Part shown: positions 25,952 through 38,600 of the stretch, in pieces | How positions within the stretch are numbered: position 1 is the stretch's first letter | Layout: each line of letters begins with the position of its first letter | NCBI GenBank assembly: GCA_029948255.1 | Contig: JALIZF010001759.1 | Span: forward strand, 612,501-676,500 | DNA: 64,000 nucleotides | Direction of reading: 5' to 3' | Origin: Telmatactis stephensoni | Lineage: Eukaryota; Cnidaria; Anthozoa; Actiniaria; Isophelliidae | Program-made: the position numbers and the translations under genes | The notes under the pieces: model-generated | What the model saw: only the letters and a program-made list of their open reading frames with translations | Told to the model about the DNA's origin: nothing | Databases searched by the model: none

Positions 25952-28900
25952 TAATGAAAAGGACAGACATTCAAAGGCTGTCTAAATATTGAGTGATGTC
26001 TTTACCTCCATCATATATGTGTATGTATTCTTGCACAGGACTCCAGCACATGCAGGTTTCTAAGAAAACCATTGCCTAAAATAGAGAATGAGGTTGGAAA
26101 TAGCATTAATCAACAATCATGTCACTAAAAAAATGAATTTCAATTCTATGAATTAATTCTGTGGATTTTCTAAATTGAATTTTCCTTGTTCTTTTTTGTT
26201 GTTGTTGTTATTGTTGTTGCTGAGAACGACTTCGTCATGAGTTAAATGGGTGTAAGCAATAACAACATTGTTGCTCTCTATACTTCTCTTTTTAGTCTCT
26301 TTCACAGAGAATGAAAGGGACAGACATTCAAAGGCTGTCTAAATATTGAGTGATGTCTTTACCTCCATCATATATGTGTATGTATTCTTGCTCAGGACTC
26401 CAGCACATGCAGGTTTCTAAGAAAACCATTGCCTAAAATAAAGAATGAGGTTGGATATAGCATTAATCAATAATCATGTCACTAAAAAAATGAATTTCAA
26501 TTCTATGAATCAATTCAGTGGATTTTCTAAATTGAATTTTGCTTGTTTTTTGTTGTTGTTGTTGTTGTTGTTGTTGTTGCTAAGAACGACTTCGTCATGA
26601 GTTAAATGGGTGTAAGCAATAACAACATTGTTGCTCTCTATACTTCTCTTTTTAGTCTCTGTTACAGAGAATGAAAGGGACAGACATTCAAAGCCTGTCT
26701 AAATATTGAGTGATGTCTTTACCTCCATCATATATGTGTATGTATTCTTGCACAGGACTCCAGCACATGCAGGTTTCTAAGAAAACCATTGCCTAAAATA
26801 GAGAATGAGGTTGGATATAGCATTAATCAACAATCATGTCACTAAAAAAATGAATTTCAATTCTATGAATCAATTCAGTGGATTTTCTAAATTGAATTTT
26901 GCTTGTTTTTTGTTGTTGTTGTTGTTGTTGTTGTTGTTGCTAAGAAGGACTTCGTCATGAGTTAAATGGGTGTAAGCAATAACAACATTGTTGCTCTCTA
27001 TACTTCTCTTTTTAGTCTCTGTTACAGAGAATGAAAGGGACAGACATTCAAAGCCTGTCTAAATATTGAGTGATGTCTTTACCTCCATCATATATGTGTA
27101 TGTATTCTTGCACAGGACTCCAGCACATGCAGGTTTCTAAGAAAACCATTGCCTAAAATAGAGAATGAGGTTGGATATAGCATTAATCAACAATCATGTC
27201 ACCAATAAATGAATTTCAATTCTATGAATCAATTCAGTGGATTTTCTAAATTGAATTTTCCTTGTTCTTTTTTGTTGTTGTTGTTTTTGTTTTTGCTGAG
27301 AACGACTTCGTCATGAGTTAAATGGGTGTAAGTAATAACAACATTGTTGCTCTCTATACTTCTCTTTTTAGTGTCTACATGGAGAATGAAAGGGACAGAC
27401 ATTCAAAGGCTGTCTAAATATTGAGTGATGTCTTTACCTCCATCATATATGTGTATGTATTCTTGCTCAGGACTCCAGCACATGCAGGTTTCTAAGAAGA
27501 CCATTGCCTAAAATAGAGAATGAGGTTGGATATAGCATTAATCAACAATCATGTCACCAATAAATGAATTTCAATTCTATGAATCAATTCAGTGGATTTT
27601 CTAAATTGAATTTTCCTAGTTCTTTTTTTGTTGTTGTTTTTGTTTTTGCTGAGAACGACTTCGTCATGAGTTAAATGGGTGTAAGCAATAACAACATTGT
27701 TGCTCTCTATACTTCTCTTTTTAGTGTCTTTCATGGAGAATGAAAGGGACAGACATTCAAAGGCTGTCTAAATATTGAGTGATGTCTTTACCTCCATCAT
27801 ATATGTGTATGTATTCTTGCTCAGGACTCCAGCACATGCAGGTTTCTAAGAAAACCATTGCCTAAAATAGAGAATGAGGTTGGAAATAGCATTAATCAAC
27901 AATCATGTCACCAATAAATGAATTTCAATTCTATGAATCAATTCAGTGGATTTTCTAAATTGAATTTTCCTTGTTCTTTTTTGTTGTTGTTGTTGTTGTT
28001 GTTGCTGAGAACGGCTTCGTCATGAGTTAAATGGGTGTAAGCAATAACAACATTGTTGCTCTCTATACTTCTCTTTTTAGTGTCTTTCATGGAGAATGAA
28101 AGGGACAGACATTCAAAGGCTGTCTAAATATTGAGTGATGTCTTTACCTCCATCATATATGTGTATGTATTCTTGCACAGGACTCCAGCACATGCAGGTT
28201 TCTAAGAAAACCATTGCCTAAAATAGAGAATGAGGTTGGATATAGCATTAATCAACAATCATGTCACTAAAAAAATGAATTTCAATTCTATGAATCAATT
28301 CAGTGGATTTTCTAAATTGAATTTTGCTTGTTTTTTGTTGTTGTTGTTGTTGTTGTTGTTGTTGCTAAGAACGACTTCGTCATGAGTTAAATGGGTGTAA
28401 GCAATAACAACATTGTTGCTCTCTATACTTCTCTTTTTAGTCTCTTTCACAGAGAATGAAAGGGACAGACATTCAAAGCCTGTCTAAATATTGAGTGATG
28501 TCTTTACCTCCATCATATATGTGTATGTATTCTTGCTCAGGACTCCAGCACATGCAGGTTTCTAAGAAAACCATTGCCTAAAATAGAGAATGAGGTTGGA
28601 TATAGCATTAATCAACAATCATGTCACCAATAAATGAATTTCAATTCTATGAATCAATTCAGTGGATTTTCTAAATTGAATTTTCCTTGTTCTTTTTTGT
28701 TGTTGTTTTTGTTTTTGCTGAGAACGACTTCGTCATGAGTTAAATGGGTGTAAGCAATAACAACATTGTTGCTCTCTATACTTCTCTTTTTAGTGTCTTT
28801 CATGGAGAATGAAAGGGACAGACATTCAAAGGCTGTCTAAATATTGAGTGATGTCTTTACCTCCATCATATATGTGTATGTATTCTTGCTCAGGACTCCA

Positions 28901-31188
28901 GCACATGCAGGTTTCTAAGAAAACCATTGCCTAAAATAGAGAATGAGGTTGGAAATAGCATTAATCAACAATCATGTCACCAATAAATGAATTTCAATTC
29001 TATGAATCAATTCAGTGGATTTTCTAAATTGAATTTTCCTTGTTCTTTTTTGTTGTTGTTGTTGTTGTTGTTGCTGAGAACGGCTTCGTCATGAGTTAAA
29101 TGGGTGTAAGCAATAACAACATTGTTGCTCTCTATACTTCTCTTTTTAGTGTCTTTCATGGAGAATGAAAGGGACAGACATTCAAAGGCTGTCTAAATAT
29201 TGAGTGATGTCTTTACCTCCATCATATATGTGTATGTATTCTTGCACAGGACTCCAGCACATGCAGGTTTCTAAGAAAACCATTGGCTAAAATAAAGAAT
29301 GAGGTTGGATATAGCATTAATCAACAATCATGTCACCAATAAATGAATTTCAATTCTATGAATCAATTCAGTGGATTTTCTAAATTGAATTTTGCTTGTT
29401 TTTTGTTTTTGTTGTTGTTGTTGTTGTTGCTGAAAACGACTTCGTCATGAGTTAAATGGGTGTAAGCAATAACAACATTGTTGCTCTCTATACTTCTCTT
29501 TTTAGTCTCTTTCACGGAGAATGAAAGGGACAGACATTCAAAGGCTGTCTAAATATTGAGTGATGTCTTTACCTCCATCATATATGTGTATGTATTCTTG
29601 CACAGGACTCCAGCACATGCAGGTTTCTAAGAAAACCATTGGCTAAAATAGAGAATGAGGTTGGATATAGCATTAATCAACAATCATGTCACTAAAAAAA
29701 TGAATTTCAATTCTATGAATCAATTCAGTGGATTTTCTAAATTGAATTTTGCTTGTTTTTTGTTGTTGTTGTTGTTGTTGTTGTTGTTGCTAAGAACGAC
29801 TTCGTCATGAGTTAAATGGGTGTAAGCAATAACAACATTGTTGCTCTCTATACTTCTCTTTTTAGTCTCTTTCACAGAGAATGAAAGGGACAGACATTCA
29901 AAGCCTGTCTAAATATTGAGTGATGTCTTTACCTCCATCATATATGTGTATGTATTCTTGCTCAGGACTCCAGCACATGCAGGTTTCTAAGAAAACCATT
30001 GCCTAAAATAGAGAATGAGGTTGGATATAGCATTAATCAACAATCATGTCACCAATAAATGAATTTCAATTCTATGAATCAATTCAGTGGATTTTCTAAA
30101 TTGAATTTTCCTTGTTCTTTTTTGTTGTTGTTTTTGTTTTTGCTGAGAACGACTTCGTCATGAGTTAAATGGGTGTAAGCAATAACAACATTGTTGCTCT
30201 CTATACTTCTCTTTTTAGTGTCTTTCATGGAGAATGAAAGGGACAGACATTCAAAGGCTGTCTAAATATTGAGTGATGTCTTTACCTCCATCATATATGT
30301 GTATGTATTCTTGCTCAGGACTCCAGCACATGCAGGTTTCTAAGAAAACCATTGCCTAAAATAGAGAATGAGGTTGGAAATAGCATTAATCAACAATCAT
30401 GTCACCAATAAATGAATTTCAATTCTATGAATCAATTCAGTGGATTTTCTAAATTGAATTTTCCTTGTTCTTTTTTGTTGTTGTTGTTGTTGTTGTTGCT
30501 GAGAACGGCTTCGTCATGAGTTAAATGGGTGTAAGCAATAACAACATTGTTGCTCTCTATACTTCTCTTTTTAGTGTCTTTCATGGAGAATGAAAGGGAC
30601 AGACATTCAAAGGCTGTCTAAATATTGAGTGATGTCTTTACCTCCATCATATATGTGTATGTATTCTTGCACAGGACTCCAGCACATGCAGGTTTCTAAG
30701 AAAACCATTGGCTAAAATAAAGAATGAGGTTGGATATAGCATTAATCAACAATCATGTCACCAATAAATGAATTTCAATTCTATGAATCAATTCAGTGGA
30801 TTTTCTAAATTGAATTTTGCTTGTTTTTTGTTTTTGTTGTTGTTGTTGTTGTTGCTGAAAACGACTTCGTCATGAGTTAAATGGGTGTAAGCAATAACAA
30901 CATTGTTGCTCTCTATACTTCTCTTTTTAGTCTCTTTCACGGAGAATGAAAGGGACAGACATTCAAAGGCTGTCTAAATATTGAGTGATGTCTTTACCTC
31001 CATCATATATGTGTATGTATTCTTGCACAGGACTCCAGCACATGCAGGTTTCTAAGAAAACCATTGCCTAAAATAGAGAATGAGGTTGGATATAGCATTA
31101 ATCAACAATCATGTCACTAAAAAAATGAATTTCAATTCTATGAATTAATTTTGTGAATTTTATAAATTGAATTTTCCTTGTTTTTTGT

Positions 31189-31220
<32 letters not shown>

Positions 31221-32636
31221 GCTAAGAAGGACTTCGTCATGAGTTAAATGGGTGTAAGCAATAACAACATTGTTGCTCTCTATACTTCTCTTTTTAGTCT
31301 CTTTCACGGAGAATGAAAGGGACAGACATTCAAAGCCTGTCTAAATATTGAGTGATGTCTTTACCTCCATCATATATGTGTATGTATTCTTGCACAGGAC
31401 TCCAGCACATGCAGGTTTGGAAGAAAACCATTATTTGGCTAAAATAGAGAATGATCAAGGTTGCATATAGTAGTAATCAACAATCATGTCACCAAAAAAT
31501 GAATTTCAATTGTACTTTCGAATCCACTTGATCCACTCATTCCACATGTCCATGCAGGTGCATGTTTTGGCAAGGGAGTCAAGGAGAGGAGGTGTTCCAA
31601 AGACTTCACACAAGTTCTCATACTTCTCTGACTAATACTTTTCTGAATCTTAAAAGCACTAGTGTCAGTGTTTTAATTCTCTCCCTCGATCTGTATGTCT
31701 TCCACACTCAAGATACATATTATACCTTTGCTTCCATTTACCATTACTGGTCGTCTCAATCTATGTGACATATCGAGTGTGGCATTTTCCCATCTCACTG
31801 TAAACTATAGTGACTTTGCCATACAAGGTCTTGGCAAAGAACTGTTAGATTTTCTAAATATTGAGTGATGTCTTTACCTCTATCATATATGTGTATGTAT
31901 TCTTGCACGGGACTCTGGCACATGCAGGTTTTTAAAAAAACCATTGCCTAAAATAGAGAATGAGGTTGGATATAGCATTAATCAACAATCATGTCACTAA
32001 AAAATGAATTTCAATTCTATGAATTAATTCAGTGGAATTTCTAAATTGAATTTTGCTTGTTCTTTGTTGTTGTTGTTGTTGTTGTTGTTGTTGCTGAGAA
32101 CGACTTCGTCAAGAGTTAAACGGTTGTAAGCAATAACAACATTGTTGCTCTCTATACTTCTCTTTTTAGTCTCTTTCACAGAGAATGAAAGGGAAAGACG
32201 TTCAAAGGCTGTCTAAATATTGAGTGATGTCTTAGTTTACTTTCATCATATATGTGTATGTATTCTTGCACAGGACTCCAGCACATGCAGGTTTCTAAGA
32301 AAACCATTGGCTAAAATAAAGAACGAGGATGGATATAGTCTTAATCAACAATCATGTGACCAAAAAATGAATTTCAATTCTATGAATTAATTCAGTAGAT
32401 TTTCTAAATTGAATTTTCCTTGTTCTTTGTTGTTGTCGTTGTTGTTTTTGCTGAGAACGACTTCGTCATGAGTTAAATGGGTGTAAGCAATAACATTGTT
32501 GCTCTCTATACTTTTCTTTTTAGTCTCTTTAATGGAGAATGAAAGGGACAGACATTCAAAGGCTGTCTAAATATTGAGTGATTGTGTATGTATTCTTGCA
32601 CAGGACTCCAGCACATGCAGGTTTCTAAGAATACAA
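25952..32636. repeat. tandem array of about 17 units of 353-367 bp
   Basis: The landmark ATGAAAGGGACAGACATTC recurs at 26311, 26671, 27031, 27386, 27740, 28096, 28456, 28809, 29165, 29521, 29881, 30234, 30590, 30946 and 31313, with divergent units before 26,311 and after 31,850 (32,185 and 32,539). Spacing is 353-360 bp, apart from one of 367, set mainly by the length of a (TTG)n tract. Units share a CACATATATGATGG stretch, a TTGTTGTTG tract and CTTCGTCATGAGTTAAATGG. A 1,425-bp four-unit order is repeated from 28,096 and again from 29,521. The last unit abuts an RPS2 fragment at 32,636. Units carry short minus-strand open stretches of 61-69 codons, interrupted at the (TTG)n tract in different ways, which I do not regard as genes. 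Confidence 0.95.
31430..31850 (-). other. unique segment inside the array with a coding-like frame
   Basis: This stretch breaks the array between the units at 31,313 and about 31,850. On the minus strand the frame VRWENATLDMSHRLRRPVMV, NGSKGIICILSVEDIQIEGEN (stop near 31,670) looks like genuine protein, but I cannot name it. It could be sequence captured before the array expanded or a piece inserted into it. Confidence 0.35.
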
Positions 32637-32802
32637 TTGGAATAACGGACAATTTAGCCAGGATAATAGCACGACGGATAGCTGTTGGTACTTCTTTGGA
32701 GCACTTGACTCCAAGACCGACATGGCCATTGTAGTCACCAATGGCAACAAAAGCCTTGAACCTTGTACGTTGACCAGCTCTGGTCTGTTTTTGGACAGGC
32801 AT
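32636..32802 (-). pseudogene. RPS2: fragment of ribosomal protein S2 (uS5) gene
   Basis: The minus frame [20 protein letters not shown], then [18 protein letters not shown] through ILAKLSVIP, is the conserved centre of eukaryotic ribosomal protein S2. It begins at the same internal Met as the copy at 48,794 and stops abruptly where the tandem-array sequence begins (about 32,636). Upstream of the Met is CACTAG then AAGGC, acceptor-like, so this may be one true exon rather than a processed copy. Far shorter than a full protein of about 270-290 aa; non-functional as seen. Confidence 0.85.
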
Positions 32803-34539
32803 GCCTTCTAGTGTCAACGCGCAATTTGCGATACTTGGATAATTATCACTTACTTGTTTTTAACCAAAGCATTTCACTGCTACTGTAGTAGAATGAAGTT
32901 CAGTGATGAATAAAACTCATTTTACAATAACTCGCACAACGACATTTTCGGAATCTCCCATAATGCTTCGAAAACCTATCTATACTCTCTATGCTGGGGT
33001 AGGGATTTTAGCGTTTTTCGTTCCATTCTCGAGCCCAGAGCCTGCGTTCCTCTTGGTCAGTAGTGAGGAACCGCCGACAAGAAGCCGGCACGGCTCGAGA
33101 TTGATTTCTTTCGTCCAACTTGAACAATTGCCCAATACGTCCACTTTGCTTTTTACGTTTTCAATCGTCTTCATACCCCTTTTTTCCCTTATGTCAATTA
33201 TAAAGTATTAACAAAAAAAAAATGTAACACAAAAGACAATATAAAATACTTTTCTACTCTTATAATTGAAATATGATAAACAATCACATTATTGTAATAG
33301 TGCCATGATGGGCAGTCGCTTGCATTGACTAAAAACCTGCCCCTAGCCTAAAACCAGATATCAAATCAAAACATTCGTTCTTATTGAATTTTACGGTTTC
33401 GATGGTTTTGATGGTAATGAACAATAAAGGAATTGCACTGAGTAAATAACAAATTACTTTTCCTTACTAGAAGGTAATTTCTGAGTCCTTGGAGTGCTCA
33501 GTGGTTTTTGAGTGTCCACTTTTTGTCCACTTTGCTTCTTCAAGGCCAAAGGCTAATGCGCTTACGCTATGCAAGAGGCTGAAGTTTATAGAGGCTCACT
33601 TTTGTCATTTGGTTGTTTTTGTTGTTGTTTTTCTTAAACTTGTTGTAATTGCCCTCAACATCACAAAGGGCGGTAATGTTTTGATAACATACTGTCGTAC
33701 ACCATCTCCCTTCCTCGACTGTTGAACAGTTCCGTAATACATCTGTAAAATTGAAAAACTGGGTTCTGGAGGATGTGGTTAACCAACCAGTATTGTAGTC
33801 CTGTTATACTTTTATAAATCACCATTTTAGATCGTTTGGATCCATTCTTTGATTTCGGTCATCTCTTCATGTTTATGCGATGTTTGATAAATATCTATCG
33901 CTTTAATAGGAACAGCTCTCAGTTACTTATAAAGTTCACATAGTCTCTAGTGTCATTGAAGTCTTTTTCCGTGATTCGACCTTGACTTTTTGAATGAGCC
34001 CATATCACCCTTTCATTTAAAAATCATGATATATTATTCTACCCTCTGCTGTTCAACAGTGAGGCAGGGTTGTTAAATTTAAATACTACGTACGATTTTG
34101 CCATTTTAAACCGGTAGAGGTAAAAGGGTGCATGAAAAGGTTAATTTAAGAATTTCAGGTGCTCAAAACACACAAGGCCAGGACATGTCATCTATTTGTC
34201 ATAATCATCATATCTTCACCAAGTAATTGATGTATATTTCTGACTTCCCGAGGTAAAATAAGCTGGGATTCCGTTTTTTAATTACAGATGTCCTTTTTAA
34301 AAAAGAAATCTAGACAGGTGACTAGAAATTATGTATTTACTGGAAAATCTTAGGGTTTTGAGGGAATTTTGAAAAAAGTCGCAATTTTTTTCAATATCTC
34401 ATTTATTCCCAAGTATAAATTAGAAGGATTGTCTTATTCAGCCCAAGGGTAGAGAAAATTTGAAATACCGTCACTGAACTTTTTTTTTTAATTCAGGCGT
34501 GATTAAAACTTTAAAGTGCAGTCTATAATGAACAAAGAA
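32803..34539. other. no recognisable gene
   Basis: No supported exon. A GC-richer patch at about 33,025-33,100 (GAGCCCAGAGCCTGCG... GCCGGCACGGCTCGAG) looks like a degraded foldback repeat. Confidence 0.45.
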
Positions 34540-35077
34540 ATTTTGTTTCACTTTTACCAAGAGTTCCAAAAGATATCATAAGATCAAAATGAGTACAATA
34601 GGTAAACAGATTAAAAATTAAGTAAAACCATTACAAAGGTCAGAGATATTATAGACTTAAGGCCTGTCAAAAGGTCAAAATTATTCAAAACCTTTTAGTG
34701 ATTAAAATAAAGTAAAATTACACAGTATTATTTATCATCGTGACGTCATTAGGAAAGAGAAATGAATAAATGACGCCCAAGAGTCAATTACATTTTAAAA
34801 AGGATGAGACAGTAAAAAAAAGAATAATTGAAATTTAAAGGTGCTTTTAAAATTATGTTATATATAATGACAATGAAAGAAAATTCCATGACCAAGTTTC
34901 ATCAAAAAGGTCAACATATGATATCATATCAAAATGTGTACATTAGGTCAACAAATGAAGTCAAAAAGGTTGAATTAGGTCCAGAGATCAGAGAGATTAT
35001 TAACTGGGTCAAAAGGTGAACATGATATCAGAAGATGAAAATGTGTACAAATGGGTCAAAAGATTAAGCATAAAGTC
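34540..35077. repeat. left part of the roughly 115-bp tandem repeat, diverged
   Basis: Recurring phrases such as GGTCAACATATGATATC, AAAATGTGTACATTAGGTCA and GGTCCAGAGATCAGAGAGA match those at 47,160-48,180. The left stretch is the more diverged. The array is interrupted by the 12-kb transposon. Confidence 0.8.
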
Positions 35078-35113
35078 CAGAGGAGGGTCGACAGCCTTCC
35101 CGTGATGCATTGC
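35078..35113 (+). repeat. left terminal inverted repeat (36 bp)
   Basis: Begins CAGAGGAGGGTCGAC and ends GTGATGCATTGC; identical to the inverted right end over 36 bp and different immediately inside. Confidence 0.95.
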
Positions 35114-35191
35114 TTAGGTATCTATTTCAAGATGGCGGCGGGAACGGTGATTTACCACAGACCAGTGGTTTAAATAGATAAAACAATACAG
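35114..35191 (+). promoter_or_regulatory. likely 5' untranslated exon and promoter-proximal region
   Basis: Just inside the left repeat lies CAAGATGGCGGCGGG, a YY1-like motif often found near animal transcription starts, and ACAG|GTAAGA at 35,188-35,197 is a strong donor. The next acceptor (TTGTTTTTTAG) is 3-4 bases before the first coding ATG at 35,627. The right end also carries AAAGATGGCAACC near 47,050, so both ends show an AAGATGGC motif. Promoter function is inferred. Confidence 0.4.
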
Positions 35192-35626
35192 GTAAGATCG
35201 AGATTTTATTTTTTTTCCTTCATTTTGAACAATAAAGAGGAAGAGTAACGTTTTAACTATCAAATTTGAGCTTTCTTCGTTAGCTTGAAATAGCGTGAGC
35301 GTTGTTAGGAGTGACAACTAATTCATCAAAACATATCTACCTTCAAACGTTCATATTTCATCATCGAAGTTGCTGTTTTTGATTTCAATGCATGACCTGT
35401 ATGGACTGTGATATGCCAAATCAATATTCATGAAAGTACTCCAAGATACTCCAGTAATTTCATAGAAATCGGTGTGAAGAAAATGATACAAAATGGCGCG
35501 AATTACGTACGAAACAGTGACAAACACCTCGAAGATTGTGCATTATGTCCCTTGTTTCTCCCTTGTTTGTTTGCTATGTTTGTTTTGTTTGGATTTACTT
35601 CCATCGAATTATTGTTTTTTAGATAG

Positions 35627-38600
35627 ATGTACGGCAAAAGGCCTTGTTTGCCACAAGGCAATACGCCGTCAAAGCCAAGTCCAAAAAAAAGAAGAGACGG
35701 CTCACCAAAAGGACGACGGCTGTTCGTTCCTCCTAAGAAGGCAACTTTGAGTCCAAAAGCACAGGTTTTTGGAATTTTTTGCTTTGATTATGCTTTTGTT
35801 TCTTCGATAAGATATAAGGAATTGCAAATTATGATGACTAATTACTGAATGTTTCTGATCAATAAACATTTATAAATGTGACACCCACTGATTTGCTCTA
35901 GACGTTCAGAGTTGTGTCAAGCCCTGTCAAACATCATAAATGGACATTTGAAGAAGAGAAGGCAGTTATTGAGTTTATTGGTTGTGCAAAGATGGATAGG
36001 AAGTACTGGGATGGAGTTGAAAGAATGTCTGAATGGCCAGCATTCAGACACACAAATATATATTGGTCTGATGCTGCTAAACATGTTCAAGCATCTACTG
36101 GATCTAATATTCTTCTAACAAGTGAGTAAATGGCTATTGAAAAAGATAATAATAATAATCACAATCATAATCATAATCATAAATTTCTATAATGATAATA
36201 ATAATAATTATAATAATAATAATAATGATGATGATGATGATGATGATGATAATAACACCTTTGGCTGCCGCTGCACAGTCCATACCATGATACTAATCAA
36301 TGTTTACAATAATTATTTACAATACTTCTCATCAACATCATATAACTACATCTTACATTAATGATGAAAGTAACACTACAATATGTAATTAATATAGTCC
36401 ATTGCTTGATGGCCATTGGCTCAGGTGTGTTCACCTGCCCTTTTACAGGTCTGGTGTTTATTCATGCTGCGACTGTTTTGCCACTCTCCTAACTAGTGAA
36501 AATGCAGGTGGGGGAGCTGGTTTAGACATTGACAACCCTCCATGTGGCATGAGGGTTAACTACAGAAGCAAGCATCAACCTAACCTGACTTGGAATATCC
36601 ATTATGTTTCAGATAATAGAGTCAGAGGAAGAGCACTGAATGTCCTAAAGCCAAAGTTTATATCGCTAGGTTCTGCTGAGGAGCATTTCAAATTAACTTT
36701 AAGTGACTACATGGAAAACATGATTTTACAGCCTGGCTCTAGCCCCAAGACTTGCTCAAAAAGTGTACAAACAACTCTTATTGAACAAAGAGTAGTAGAA
36801 TCTACAAACAACATTGAATTAGAAGAGCAGATAAATGTCAGTGAACCTGTATGGCAAGCAATAAACATGTTGGCTCATGCAATTTCAGCAAAGACTATCA
36901 TGGGGATTTTAGAATTTCTTATTTCTTTTCTTCAGAAGGATGATGATGCTATCTTGGCTACTCTATTATGGAAGAAATTATGTTTACGAAAAAACATAGA
37001 CTCAAACCCATTCAATTTTTTGCAGTTGTCTATAGAGGCAATGTTGGAATTACAGCGAGTGAAAAAATCTAATATACTTTACAAGCTAGCCTACTGTTTG
37101 GCAACCAAAAAACCAGGCACAAATGTTCCGTTGTTTCCAATGGACAGAATGCCATTTGGGTTAGTACAGTATCAAATTGAATTCTTCAGCTGTACTAACA
37201 TATCACAGGTGAGCTACATATAGCTATTGCGATTTGTCGTCCTCGAAAACCGGAAGAAAACTTGTAAAATATTTTTCCAATAATATTTTTAAACTTGAAA
37301 ATAATTAAAATTAAATTTTTCTCAGAATCCAGTGGATGTGGATATAATAAAACAATTATTCCACTCAATCTCGTTGTACATGGCTAATAGCCGACTCGGC
37401 GCTGCGCACCTCATCAGCTATGAGCTCATGTACAGCTCGATTTCGTGGAATAATTGTTAAATAGCCCTTTTGCCCTTAATATTAGATCAGAGTACCACCT
37501 GACTACCAGAGCTGGCATGAAACTTTATGTGCTGAATTTCCTACTCGATTTAATCGCTTGTTTTGTGGACCAATGTGGAGTGGGATGCCACAAGATCAAC
37601 AGAGACAGCCAATAACAGTAAGACATTTTAATAATTAAATTGATACTTGAACCATAACAGATAGTTTCTGAACTTGATTCCCAAGGAAGTGTATAACATC
37701 CGTACTTCTTTTTTTAAGGCCAGAGTAAATGTTGCTGCTCCATCTACTAGAACCATTGAAAGAGTCACAGCTGCATCAGATTACAGTAATAAACCAGCAA
37801 TACAGGTTAGTATCACAATTCCCCAATCACCTTTTTTTACACTGTTTGTCAATCATTTTGCTATAAAGTTACTGAGTTCAAGTTCTACATTTTCAGAGAG
37901 TATTTTTTTCAAAAGTGTTGCTGTCAATATTATGTAGCAATGCTTGTGTGAGCTAATTATGTATCTGCACCTGTGAACTAATCAGGATTTTGTCAATAGC
38001 TTCTGGTCGTAGATAGCAAACTGATTATTGTTTTGTATTTAAGCCTTCTCACTGCTGCAAATGTATTTTTTTTCAGATTGAAGCCTTGAAACAATTAAAA
38101 GAAACAAATCCCCAAGGAAGATTTTGGATCAAAGCTGATGGATGTGATATTAAAGCTGCCCTCCAAGAATCTGTTCTTGGCATATGGAATGGAGATGTTG
38201 ATCTGGGAGATCAAAGGCTGGAAAGTCTTCGTAAAGAGTATGATGATAGGAGAATGTCTTTTACAAACATTTGTGACCCAAGCAAACCAAGACATTCCAT
38301 GGAGGTTGGCTTGAAGAAAGTAATTAATCAACTCATTGAGGATACAACTTTCTTGACCAAGGGTTTAAAGGATGCAGATGAGGAGTACAGAAAAAAGTTT
38401 GAAAGTTCTAACACCTCAAAGAAGCTTCTGATGGAATTGTGCTGGGAGAGAGTGGAATACAATACACTCTTACAACAAAGTCAGGCTCTTAAAGCATATT
38501 TTGATGATTGTATGCACTTTCTTGACCCTTGTAACCCTAGAATTGTTGAATTAACTAGAGAATTTAGGTACAAAAAAGAGGATGTGTACAAGTACCTTAG

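Noticed and set aside
27549..27734. 61-69-codon open frames (KRSIESNNVVIAYTHLTHDE) in the tandem units
   Set aside because: They arise from the unit sequence and extend through an unstable (TTG)n tract; most units break them differently and there are no start or splice signals that would make them genes.
25952..32636. CRISPR-like array
   Set aside because: Units are 350 bp, the DNA is eukaryotic and there are no short unique spacers; this is a satellite-type array.
36122..36361. Poly-Asn/Asp frame in the element gene
   Set aside because: It is a microsatellite in an intron bordered by a good donor and the next in-phase acceptor at 36,508.
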